A stretch of DNA of 49,396 bases from a virus: the IMG/VR virus record IMGVR_UViG_3300011113_000170, positions 1-49,396 of that record, one strand, 5' to 3'. How positions within the stretch are numbered: the first letter of the stretch is position 1; every line of letters begins with the position of its first letter. The notes under the pieces are model-generated. The model did no database searches, was not told the origin of the DNA, and worked only from the letters and a program-made list of their open reading frames with translations. This document shows, piece by piece, positions 22,443 to 30,882 of the stretch. The position numbers and the translations under genes are program-made.

Positions 22443-23852
22443 TCACTGAAAGAGCGCACGGTCCTTCGGAGGCATAGCATCCCATTCAGCCTGCGTCACG
22501 CCCGCAGGAGGTTTTCCAGCCGAGGGATTCTTTAACACCCCCGTACCCGCAGTCGGCGCGGTTTTCTTGTCCTGCTCAGCTAGTTTAGCCATTTTAGGGA
22601 AGCGGTTCACAGCAATACTGGGTATTGCCTCTTGCCCAACAAGCCTCGCTACTTGGTTGTAATTGCGTAATGAAGTGGAGTATTGAGCCCTAGCCGCTTT
22701 GAAGTCAGCGTAATTGCCTTTTTTCTCCGCTTCCGCCATACTCTCGATAGCATCTTTCATGAGGTTTTTATTTTGCGTAGCAAGCTCTACCGCTTGCCCG
22801 AAAGTCGGTACCAAACCATCCTTACCTTTAGCACCAGCGGCAATATTTGCCTCTGTGATACCTCCAGAAACAGTCATCCTCGTCCGCTGAAGCGCATTTT
22901 CCCGTTCCAATCTCGCGTTTTCTCTGTCAGCCCTCATCTTGGCGACGGCCTGACCGATGTCGGTCGCCTTCAGACGGCCATCCATGACCATCTTGCCAAT
23001 TTCACGTTGCTCAGCATTGGTCGCGCCTTCGTCGGCAGCCAGCTGTTTAATGGCGTCACGCTGCTCGGCGCGCCGCTCCTTGCTGGCTTCCTGAAGACCC
23101 GGAAGAGCCTTACCGACACCTGCACCGAACGCCTGTAGCAGGCTACCTGGAGTGCTCGCCATGGTGGCACCCAGCTGCGCAAGGGCGAAATACTTATCCT
23201 CATCGCGGCGCTTCTTCAAACCTTCCTCAGAAAGCGCGCCTGCATAGAACTGCCGGAGGCGTTCAGCAGCTTCGCGCTTGGGTTGGCCACCCATAAAGTA
23301 GTCAGCTTTTAGCTTCTCTGGGTCGTTGAAGTAGGCTTGAGACGCAAGAAGGTCCGCTTCGGGGTCTTCTTGCTGTATCTGACCGGGCGAACCCATAGCA
23401 AAAGCCACGATGCCGCCGCCGGCATACTCGCCGTCCATGGGCTCATCGAACATGTTGTCCGGAACGGGGAGCGCAGCCAAGCCGCCGTCAGCCATACCCA
23501 TCGGAGGTGCACCCATAGGCGGAGCACCCATCGGAGGCGCAGGCGGCATACCGCCCATAGGCGGAGCACCCATCGGAGGAGCACCGAGAGGCGGACCCAT
23601 ACCACCCATAGGCGGAGCACCGGGAGGCGGAGCAGGCGGGGCTGGAGGGGCAAATACCTGCTGCGCTACGGACGGTTGCTGAGCGCCTTCCTGCATCTGC
23701 GCGTTGCGCATACGGTCGATGAACATACCCGCAAGGGTACCCGCCGTGGGGTCGACAAGCCCGGTCTGCATCGCCTGCGCGATCTTCTGCTTGTTACCGC
23801 CATATTCCTTGGCGATATCTTCTGGGGCTTGGAGGCTGAACGGTTTAGGCAT
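22443..23852 (-). CDS. Pro/Gly/Met-rich virion-region protein with PPMG repeats
   Basis: The 469-residue product has a short N-terminal helical region, then a low-complexity stretch (residues about 68-119) of PPMGAPPMG-type repeats. Directly after it comes MADGGLAALPVPDNMF (120-135) and EYAGGGIVAF (142-151). The first peptide recurs as MAEGGLAALPA in the protein at 26290-28113. The C-terminal half is helical and charged. It probably belongs to the internal or tail complex with its neighbours; no enzymatic motif is visible. It lies 11 bases from the start of the giant gene, so the two are cotranscribed. Confidence 0.7.
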   Translation of the reverse strand: MPKPFSLQAPEDIAKEYGGNKQKIAQAMQTGLVDPTAGTLAGMFIDRMRNAQMQEGAQQPSVAQQVFAPPAPPAPPPGAPPMGGMGPPLGAPPMGAPPMGGMPPAPPMGAPPMGAPPMGMADGGLAALPVPDNMFDEPMDGEYAGGGIVAFAMGSPGQIQQEDPEADLLASQAYFNDPEKLKADYFMGGQPKREAAERLRQFYAGALSEEGLKKRRDEDKYFALAQLGATMASTPGSLLQAFGAGVGKALPGLQEASKERRAEQRDAIKQLAADEGATNAEQREIGKMVMDGRLKATDIGQAVAKMRADRENARLERENALQRTRMTVSGGITEANIAAGAKGKDGLVPTFGQAVELATQNKNLMKDAIESMAEAEKKGNYADFKAARAQYSTSLRNYNQVARLVGQEAIPSIAVNRFPKMAKLAEQDKKTAPTAGTGVLKNPSAGKPPAGVTQAEWDAMPPKDRALFQ

Positions 23853-23862
23853 CTAATCCTCC

Positions 23863-25872
23863 TTACGGACCACCCATCAAGCGGGCCATACTCAGGCCAC
23901 CCAGACCGGCACCAAGTGCCTGTGAAGCAAACGACGGCGGCGTTGCGTAGCTCGTTTGGGTTGAGCTGAGACCCACCGGCAAGCCGCGCAGGATGTTGCT
24001 GAACTGACCCAGTCGTTCCATCTGGTAGTCGCGCTGGCGTAGGAAGTCCGCATAGCCTTGGTCGAGGTACTGCTGCTGGAGGCCACGTTGCTCAGCCGCT
24101 GCCGCACCCTGCGCTCCAAGCCGCTGGAGATTAGCCTGCTGTTGATACTGACCGAGGTTACCCAGCGTCTGACCCATCTGGCCTGCGGTCTGCAAGCCAG
24201 ACAACCTTTGGCCCGCGCCAAACTGGCGCGACTGCTCTCCGAGCCGCTGCGCTTCGAGGTTCTGCTGCTGGTTAGCCAGCGCCGCCTGAAGACCCGTTTG
24301 AGCCCCCAACTGCTGCGTACCCAGACGAGCTTGTAGATTGGCTTGCCCAACAGTGAGCCCAGCCTGTTGGTTAGCAAGCGCAGCGCGCATTGCCTGTTCA
24401 GAGTTCAGCCCTTGCGTCTGAAGCTGTGCCGCCAAGTTCTGGACGTTTGACTGCTGTTCCGACGAGAGGTTTGCCAGCGCTGCCTGAAGGCCAGTCTGAG
24501 TCCCCAGCTGCTGCGTTTGAAGCGCCGCCTGCTGGTCGGCCTGCGCCCGAGTGACGTCCACGCCCTGATTGGCAAGCGAAGCGCGCATTGCCTGTTCGGC
24601 GTTCATCCCTTGAGCTTGGAACTGCTGCGCTTGATTGTTGACCCGCGCCTGCTGCTCGTTCGAGAGGTTAGCGAGAGCGGCCTGCAATCCTTGCTGAGCA
24701 CCAAGCTCCTGCGTCTGCATACGCGACTGCAAGTTGGCCTGCGCGCGGGTAACATCCACACCTTGGTTAGCAAGCGAAGCGCGCATTGCCTGCTCGGCGT
24801 TCATCCCCTGCGCTTGGAACTGCTGGGCTTGATTATTGACTCGTGCCTGCTGCTCATTGGACAGGTTAGCAAGAGCCGCCTGCAAACCCGTCTGGGTGCC
24901 CAGCTGCTGCTGTTGAAGTGCAGCCTGCAAGTTCTGCTGACCCGTCGTCATTCCCGCTGCGCGGTCACGCTCAAACTGCTGTTGCGCCTGACCAAACGCC
25001 GCTTCCATACCGCGCGCTTCGATATCACCAAGCTGCTGACCGAGGTTACGTTCGCGCTCCAAGGAAGCAAGCGCTTGGCGGCTACCACCGTAAGTGCCCT
25101 GACGAGCAGACCCAAGGTCCTGAGCCACCTGTGCGCGCCGCGCATTGGTAACAGCTTCGCGCCGCTGCGGCTCCAGCGCCTGCTGGATAAACGGCGACAT
25201 ATAGCGCTGAGCCTGCTCAGACCCAAACATCTGCGGCCCAGCCATACGGAACTGTTCCAGCGGCTGCTGGCCAAAACCAGTCTGCGCACCCTGCATGTCA
25301 GAGGCACTTACCTGCTGCGCTGACACCTGTTGGGTAGGGCCAAACTGAAACGCCTGTAGGTCGGGGCGATAACCAGTCTGCGCCCCCTGCATCTCAGGAG
25401 CACTAACCTGCTGAGAGCTTACCTCACGAGCAGGCCCCATCTGGAACGCTTGCAGGTTAGGCTGAAAGTCTGTCCGCGCAGCGCCCATCTGTGGAGCGCC
25501 GTACTGCTGTGCCCCCACACCCATGGCAGGACCCATCTGGAACTGCTGAAGATTGGGTGCCCCCACCTGCTGCGCGTTGAACTGGCTGGGATCGTATTGC
25601 TGCCCTAGCGCGCCAAGACCCGCCTGATACGCCAGAGCGGAACCAGCACCGAACTGGTTTGGGGTGCTCAAGCCGAGGATGTTCTGTTGAACCTGCTCCT
25701 GCGCCGGGGTGAAGCCAGCAATACGAGGAGCTTGGTACGGAGTGTACGGCTGATACGACTCCGCCATCGCCCGGTTGGTGACGTTCTCGAAATACGGACG
25801 TGCGTATTCTGGTATATTGCTGCTCGTCGTGGTGACCTGCTGGGCCTGCGGAGGAGGTGTCGTCTTACCCAT
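23863..25872 (-). CDS. Gln/Ala-rich repeat protein, probable virion or tail component
   Basis: The 669-residue product has two repeat sets. Near residues 105-215 a 32-residue unit (LQAFQMGP..., QQVSAPEMQGAQTG) occurs three times. In the central part a 66-residue unit (GLQAALANLSNEQQ..., MNAEQAMRASLANQG...) occurs three times plus a partial fourth. These should form long Gln-rich helices, as in fibrous or internal tail proteins. The C-terminus is Gly/Leu-rich. The start overlaps the end of the upstream gene by 8 bases. Exact virion location unknown. Confidence 0.7.
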   Translation of the reverse strand: MGKTTPPPQAQQVTTTSSNIPEYARPYFENVTNRAMAESYQPYTPYQAPRIAGFTPAQEQVQQNILGLSTPNQFGAGSALAYQAGLGALGQQYDPSQFNAQQVGAPNLQQFQMGPAMGVGAQQYGAPQMGAARTDFQPNLQAFQMGPAREVSSQQVSAPEMQGAQTGYRPDLQAFQFGPTQQVSAQQVSASDMQGAQTGFGQQPLEQFRMAGPQMFGSEQAQRYMSPFIQQALEPQRREAVTNARRAQVAQDLGSARQGTYGGSRQALASLERERNLGQQLGDIEARGMEAAFGQAQQQFERDRAAGMTTGQQNLQAALQQQQLGTQTGLQAALANLSNEQQARVNNQAQQFQAQGMNAEQAMRASLANQGVDVTRAQANLQSRMQTQELGAQQGLQAALANLSNEQQARVNNQAQQFQAQGMNAEQAMRASLANQGVDVTRAQADQQAALQTQQLGTQTGLQAALANLSSEQQSNVQNLAAQLQTQGLNSEQAMRAALANQQAGLTVGQANLQARLGTQQLGAQTGLQAALANQQQNLEAQRLGEQSRQFGAGQRLSGLQTAGQMGQTLGNLGQYQQQANLQRLGAQGAAAAEQRGLQQQYLDQGYADFLRQRDYQMERLGQFSNILRGLPVGLSSTQTSYATPPSFASQALGAGLGGLSMARLMGGP
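24288..24905 (-). repeat. 198-bp tandem coding repeats
   Basis: Equivalent points of the repeat occur at about 24288, 24483, 24681 and 24879, giving a period of 198 bases (195 in the most diverged copy). The two middle copies are closest to each other. The unit encodes 66 residues of a Gln/Ala-rich helix. Homologous recombination between copies could change the length of the protein. Confidence 0.8.
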
Positions 25873-26293
25873 GAGTTACTCCCGCCGCTGGCAGCTGAAA
25901 AGTTTGCCACATAGCTTCGTAGCCGTCATCCTTAAACACGCGTGCCCAACCGAGACGCGCAGTAGCCTCAAGGCCGACGCAGTCGGTGTCGCGCGCGTAG
26001 CGCTGAAGGGTCTCGAACATAGGCTGCTTCCATGATGCAAAGTTGTCGCCCGTAACGAAGGGGCAACCGAGGAAACGCTTGCGGGGGTAATCCATGATCT
26101 GGGTAATTACGCAGCCTTTGATGGACTCGTCATCGAAGGCTATCCAGAGTAGGAACCCACCGCCTTCAACCATGGCGAGCACGTCATCAAGCTCGTACCG
26201 ACCATCGGTATACTCAAGCGCGTTCTCCACGTAACCCGCAACGGCAGGCCACACGTTCATTACGTGATCCGGAGGCACAAGAGAGATAATCAC
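25865..26293 (-). CDS. GNAT-like protein of the internal-virion gene cluster
   Basis: The 142-residue product reads FLLWIAFDDESIKGCVITQI in its middle (beta strands of an acetyltransferase fold), and EATARLGWARVFKDDGYEAM near the C-terminus, which looks like the last strand-helix-strand of GNAT proteins. The classic acetyl-CoA loop is not clear. It overlaps the preceding gene (ATGA) and the next (8 bases), so it is tightly linked to structural genes. Similar small proteins occur beside internal virion genes in other podoviruses; virion incorporation is inferred. Confidence 0.6.
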   Translation of the reverse strand: MIISLVPPDHVMNVWPAVAGYVENALEYTDGRYELDDVLAMVEGGGFLLWIAFDDESIKGCVITQIMDYPRKRFLGCPFVTGDNFASWKQPMFETLQRYARDTDCVGLEATARLGWARVFKDDGYEAMWQTFQLPAAGVTHG

Positions 26294-28113
26294 CTCAGAG
26301 CTCCCAGACCCTTGGCGACCTTGGTGTCCTGACCCCGACCCGCTTTCTTGCGAGCGTTATGGGCCTTACCCATAAGGGCGTAGAGCTTCTTGGTACCCTT
26401 GCTGTGGCTACCAGAGCCGAGGCGGCTGACCGCCTCCGGTGAGAAGATTACCTCGTCGCGCGCCACCCGAGCTTCTTGGCGGCCTCCGATACGTGCTGGC
26501 ACAGAATCACTAACCCCATCACCATTACCACGAACAGGACGACCACCCATGCGAGCCAGATGCTCAATACCAGCATTGCTGCTGCCATTGCCGAGTTCAG
26601 AGACTGTGCGAGCGTCAACAACAAAGGAGCCATCCTCCATATCCACTTCACCGCCTCTGGCGTATACGTTGTTCTGGCTGTCACGGCTAGAGCCAAACGC
26701 GCGCCGAAGACGCTCCGACATATCAGAGGGCATACCTCCGAAGAAGTAATCCTGACCACTAGAGAAATTCGGCACCTGTTCGGTGGGCGGCGCAAAGGTG
26801 AACTTCTGCTCACCTTGACCGGAAGCGGCAGGAGCCTGCGCGGCTTGAGCTGGCGCAGGTGTCCGAGTGGGATACATCGACGCCGTGATTGCGCCGGGGT
26901 TCTGGTTGAAAAAGTCTACAGAAGCTTGAAAGTCACCCGCAGCGGGAAGCGCAGCCAGACCACCTTCGGCCATGCCGGGGGCCGGCATAAAGCCCGGATA
27001 CGGGTTAGCATCTTCGAAGTAGCTGAACTCAGCACCGCCGGACTCGCGCATCTGCTCCGGAGTCTGGAACCGCACTTTACGCGGCTGGGGCAGGTACGGA
27101 CCTTTATAGTCGGACTTCTTTTCTTCCGGCATCCTGAGCGTAGGTGTGGATGCTTCGTTGGCTGCGCTAAGCAGACCATAACCCGCAGCGTAGGGAGCGT
27201 ATTTAGCGGCCATACCCTTACCAAGACCCTGCTTGGCCGTAGCGCCGAACTTGGAGAGAAAGCCTGTTTTAGCCGCAGGCGCAACAGCGCTCGTAACGGC
27301 TTGAGTGGCACCGGAAAGTGCAGCGGGGGCGGCAGCTTGAGTAGCCGCGCCGAGACCGCCACTGACAGCACCGATACCAGCAGGAGCAGCGCCAGCACTT
27401 ATAGCGCCCGGAATGGCTTGGGTAGCACCGGAAAGTGTAGCCTGCGCAGCAGGGGCTGTAGCAGCGCCAAGGGAACCAGCACCACCAGCGACGTTAGCAG
27501 CACTAAGGGGGGCAGAACCCCCAGCAACAATGTTGGCTACTCCGGGAACAGTCGCAGCACCGGCACCCATGTTTGCGCCCAGTATCCCTGCTTTACTGCT
27601 CAGCGCGCCGAAGGCGTTGTTGGAGATTGCCCCACCAAGCCCAGCAGCACCAGCAAGTGAGCCGCCACCGAACGCCTGAAGACCAGCCATCAGGCCCTTG
27701 GAGATGTCGCCAGTGAGCGCGGTCTGACCCAGACCAACTATACCAGCAGCAAGAGGTGCGCCAATACCGGTAGCGGCAAGGGCTGCGCCAAGAATAGTTG
27801 GCAACAGTTTCTTCAGGAAGTTAGCTTCGGGCAGGCCGGTGTCGGGGTTGATGGAGAGCGAACCGCCCATAGCCATGGCAAGCTGCTGGAGACCGCCGAC
27901 TTCACCCGGCGTCATGTGGACCAGCATGGAGTCGCCGTTGCGCCCGTAACCCTGAAGCTCTTGCGCCATCGGGTTCTGAGTAACAGACAAACCGCCCTGC
28001 GCCGGAAGACCGCCAGCGGTACCGGGCACCGGAGTACCAAGCATGGGGGGACGACCCGCAACAGACGTGTTGTTTGCGGATGCGCTAACCGGCGGCATTT
28101 CCTGTACGTTCAT
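26290..28113 (-). CDS. Gly/Ala-rich virion protein, possible internal or membrane-penetrating protein
   Basis: The 607-residue product contains LVHMTPGEVGGLQQLAMAMG near 64-83, then a long hydrophobic Gly/Ala region (residues about 101-300; LLPTILGAALAATGIGAPLA) that could insert into membranes or form a flexible core. MAEGGLAALPA lies at 381-391 and YARGGEVDMEDGSFVVDART near 486. The C-terminal part (GVSDSVPARIGGRQEARVAR, DEVIFSPEAVSRLG) is a block I recognise from marine phage structural proteins. It precedes other internal or tail genes. Role in DNA ejection is inferred. Confidence 0.7.
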   Translation of the reverse strand: MNVQEMPPVSASANNTSVAGRPPMLGTPVPGTAGGLPAQGGLSVTQNPMAQELQGYGRNGDSMLVHMTPGEVGGLQQLAMAMGGSLSINPDTGLPEANFLKKLLPTILGAALAATGIGAPLAAGIVGLGQTALTGDISKGLMAGLQAFGGGSLAGAAGLGGAISNNAFGALSSKAGILGANMGAGAATVPGVANIVAGGSAPLSAANVAGGAGSLGAATAPAAQATLSGATQAIPGAISAGAAPAGIGAVSGGLGAATQAAAPAALSGATQAVTSAVAPAAKTGFLSKFGATAKQGLGKGMAAKYAPYAAGYGLLSAANEASTPTLRMPEEKKSDYKGPYLPQPRKVRFQTPEQMRESGGAEFSYFEDANPYPGFMPAPGMAEGGLAALPAAGDFQASVDFFNQNPGAITASMYPTRTPAPAQAAQAPAASGQGEQKFTFAPPTEQVPNFSSGQDYFFGGMPSDMSERLRRAFGSSRDSQNNVYARGGEVDMEDGSFVVDARTVSELGNGSSNAGIEHLARMGGRPVRGNGDGVSDSVPARIGGRQEARVARDEVIFSPEAVSRLGSGSHSKGTKKLYALMGKAHNARKKAGRGQDTKVAKGLGALR

Positions 28114-28155
28114 AGGCCGTCGTTCCTACCTTACGGCTACGCTTATAGCCTCAAC

Positions 28156-28458
28156 TCAAACAGAAGTCACGGTCTCCCACGCGGACCCGCTATAGACGCA
28201 TAACTTGTCCAACGTCGTATCAAATACTACCCACCCTGCGCTAGGGGTAAGCGCGTTTTTTTCCGCCGTGGTGACCTGCTTCGTAGCGGCGATGCCGTTA
28301 AAAGTGTCTGCCGTGTATGACTGCGCGTAGTTAGGGGTGTTGCTGTCCAACTGGGAAAAGTAAGTCTCGATGACACGAACAACCTGCCGCAGGTACTGAG
28401 GGTCGTACTGCGCTGTGGGGTTGGGTAAGGGTGACGCCCTGAACCTAGTAAGAGCCAT
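28156..28458 (-). CDS. Small tail-associated structural protein
   Basis: The 100-residue product has an N-terminal extended region (MALTRFRASPLPNPTAQYDP), a helix (LRQVVRVIETYFSQLDS) and a C-terminal beta unit PSAGWVVFDTTLDKLCVYSG-SAW, a motif common at the end of phage tail and fibre proteins. It overlaps the neighbouring 641-residue protein gene by one base. Probably part of the same tail substructure. Confidence 0.6.
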   Translation of the reverse strand: MALTRFRASPLPNPTAQYDPQYLRQVVRVIETYFSQLDSNTPNYAQSYTADTFNGIAATKQVTTAEKNALTPSAGWVVFDTTLDKLCVYSGSAWETVTSV

Positions 28459-30383
28459 CAGCGCCTCCCGTCAGGACGCGCATCAAGGCGCGGTGCGCCG
28501 AGCTGCCACTGCACACCGAGTTGGTCGGAACGCACTTTAAGCGCCATCTGGCGGGCGCGGGCGCGGACAAAGACCTGATCGGTATAGACGCCAATCGAAG
28601 TCTCGATGACGCGCTGAGTATCCGCAGCGTCTGCGCTGAACGTACTGCCGGGGAAGTTGCGCGGGCGCACCTGTAGAGTGACCTCTGGCTCTATACCGAT
28701 TGCCGAGCCATCAAACCCGATGTCAGGGAGGATACGGCGCGTCAGCATGAACTGGTCGCCGTCATCAAGGTCAAAGTCCGACGACTGGATATAGCTAATC
28801 ATCGGATCAACATCGTCGTCCACGCCGGCTTCGTGGTAATAGAGAAAGCCATCGCCCGTGGTGACGACGCCCCCATCGACTGACACGGAGGTGTTAGCAG
28901 CCTGTGGGTACGGGCGGAGCGGAGTGTCAAGCCAAGCCGTGCGGTCGATGGTGCCGTAGTACCAGATGCGCTCAAGATGGTTATAGACCACGTAGGCGTT
29001 ATTATAGTCGCTCAGCGCCGTGGGGTAGAACCACCAGACTTCGTTCCACTGTTCGTTGGTGCCGCAGATAATCTGGTCGAATTGTTCGTAATTGATGTTC
29101 TTAAAGACGTGGTTGCGCAAGGTGCAGGGCAGCGTCTCGACGCGGCCCGTGTAGGCATAGAACTTATCCTGCCCCATCCAGTAGGTGATGTTGGCAGCCG
29201 AAGCCACCGCACGTGAGGAGGCAATCGAGATGTTATCCGCGTATTCCTGAAGCCCGAAGACATCGGTCGTACCGAGGAACTGGAGCGTGTAGAGGTTGGT
29301 GTCGGTCCAAACCAAGACTTCCTGCCGGGTTGGCAGGGCGCGCACGATACGGGAACCGCGTGAGACGCGTAGATCACCAGCGGTGTTGGTCTGGCTCGGG
29401 GTCCAGTCACCCGGAGTATCTTGATCGGCCCAGCGGATAAGCAACGGGTCGAAGTCGGCTTCGCTAGTTGAACCAAACGGCACCGCACCAAAGGCAAGGA
29501 GATGCTTGTCCTGCTGCGATACCAGCAGCTGCATAACCCGCACGGGTACCGAGGAAGCCGTGTAGCCCTCTCCAGTCGCATAGTCTTGCAGTGTAATAGC
29601 GTGCGTAGCCAGCGAAGTAGACGGGTCATCCGTCGACCCGCGAACCCACCAGTAAGGTGCACCGTTGCGGATATTCATCGCAAGGTCGTTGTCGAAGTTG
29701 TCAAACCACCAGTCACGTTGGAGGAGGTTGACACCGCCTGTGGTGCTCCCCAAACCCCAAGCGTCACGTCCCCACGCGCCCACACCCCATCCGATACCTG
29801 CAATCGTAATGGCATTACCCGGTTCGATTTCGGTTTGTACCGTATATCCCGCGCCACTTACGGACGCATTGGACGAAGCAGCTGTCGTTGTAACGAACGT
29901 AAAGCTATTGGCCCCGGTTACCGTAACCGTGCGAACGCCATTCAGCTCGCCAATAGGGACGCCGCCAAGAGCAGATGCAAACCCGGCAATGAGCACCGGT
30001 TCGCCGGTATCAAGCCATGAAGGAAGCGCGGTCGTCGTGGTCACCGTGACGAGCTTCTGGGTGTTAATCACCGCAAAGGTGTTCGACCCCGCCAGTGCAG
30101 TGGCAAAGGGCGTGATGTCGTTAAAATAGCCACCGTTCTCGATGTAGACTTTTTCGTCCGTACCAAGCGCAAGGAAGTTATCGTTGAACGTCGTGATCCA
30201 GTTCCACATCTGGCGGCACACGCCGTCAAACGCAGTCGGGGTAGCCTTAACCCAGCCGCCAATCTTTTCTGGGTACCCGGAGCGAAACCTGATCTTGTCG
30301 CACTCGTACCAGCCGCCCTCGTTGGAGTAGTCGGTCTGGTCGCGGTTCACACCCGGCTTAAACTGGAGCTTGATGAACGCCAC
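28458..30383 (-). CDS. Tail nozzle/stabilisation-type structural protein
   Basis: The 641-residue product starts MAFIKLQFKPGVNRDQTDYS, then NEGGWYECDKIRFRSGYPEK and IGGW, a signature of a large family in short-tailed aquatic phages. The rest is beta-rich with many W/Y/N and repeated DxxxLxxGT-type turns (NFLALGTDEKVYIENGG), fitting a propeller like the tail nozzle proteins T7 gp12 and P22 gp10. This is a functional analogy, not proven homology. It has no membrane segments. Confidence 0.75.
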   Translation of the reverse strand: MAFIKLQFKPGVNRDQTDYSNEGGWYECDKIRFRSGYPEKIGGWVKATPTAFDGVCRQMWNWITTFNDNFLALGTDEKVYIENGGYFNDITPFATALAGSNTFAVINTQKLVTVTTTTALPSWLDTGEPVLIAGFASALGGVPIGELNGVRTVTVTGANSFTFVTTTAASSNASVSGAGYTVQTEIEPGNAITIAGIGWGVGAWGRDAWGLGSTTGGVNLLQRDWWFDNFDNDLAMNIRNGAPYWWVRGSTDDPSTSLATHAITLQDYATGEGYTASSVPVRVMQLLVSQQDKHLLAFGAVPFGSTSEADFDPLLIRWADQDTPGDWTPSQTNTAGDLRVSRGSRIVRALPTRQEVLVWTDTNLYTLQFLGTTDVFGLQEYADNISIASSRAVASAANITYWMGQDKFYAYTGRVETLPCTLRNHVFKNINYEQFDQIICGTNEQWNEVWWFYPTALSDYNNAYVVYNHLERIWYYGTIDRTAWLDTPLRPYPQAANTSVSVDGGVVTTGDGFLYYHEAGVDDDVDPMISYIQSSDFDLDDGDQFMLTRRILPDIGFDGSAIGIEPEVTLQVRPRNFPGSTFSADAADTQRVIETSIGVYTDQVFVRARARQMALKVRSDQLGVQWQLGAPRLDARPDGRR

Positions 30384-30393
30384 CTACTACTCC

Positions 30394-30882
30394 TTACACG
30401 TCTGCGTTGGCGGTAAGACTGAATGTCGCGGTGGCAGAGATAGCAGGGTTTATGATACTCCGCACCCGCACCGTCCCTATGCACTGGGCAAAATCGCTGT
30501 CACCCACCTGCGGGTTTGTATAGGCCGTCACCACAAGGGAGCGCGTGGAAGAGAGGGCGTAGTACGGCGTGTTTCCCACGGCGGTGACATTAACCCCCGC
30601 AAATTGTATCTGCGTGGGGTCGATTGTGGAAACAATGGAGGAGACCTCCAGCCGCACTTCGTACAGGCTGCCAATCCCCGCCGTTGTGGGCGTAGCCCAC
30701 CGCGTGGCGGCGGTAGTTACGTTGACCGCAGAAGCGGAGGCAGTGGTGTTGGACAGTAGGGAAAAGCTGGCTTGCTGAAAGGAGGGCGAACTGCCGTTGG
30801 ATGTCATCAAGAAGTCGGCGTCAAAGCCCAAGGTAACCAGCTCTTGGCTCGCCCCCAGCATCACGCACATAATGCCGCTCAT
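30394..30882 (-). CDS. Beta-rich structural protein, 162 residues
   Basis: The start ATG at 30882 overlaps the stop of the tail fibre gene (TGATG); a longer frame to 30939 would run into that gene. The product begins MSGIMCVMLGASQELVTLG and continues with Ser/Thr/Val-rich strands (ASASAVNVTTAATRWATPTT, SLVVTAYTNPQVGDSD). It looks like an accessory tail fibre or decoration protein. No family recognised. Confidence 0.6.
   Translation of the reverse strand: MSGIMCVMLGASQELVTLGFDADFLMTSNGSSPSFQQASFSLLSNTTASASAVNVTTAATRWATPTTAGIGSLYEVRLEVSSIVSTIDPTQIQFAGVNVTAVGNTPYYALSSTRSLVVTAYTNPQVGDSDFAQCIGTVRVRSIINPAISATATFSLTANADV

Noticed and set aside
23500-23640. CRISPR-like repeat array.
   Set aside because: The short repeats are in-frame PPMG codons of a protein-coding gene with no spacers.
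24288-24905. CRISPR array or repeated regulatory element.
   Set aside because: The 198-bp units are multiples of three, stay open in one frame and encode a Gln-rich helix.
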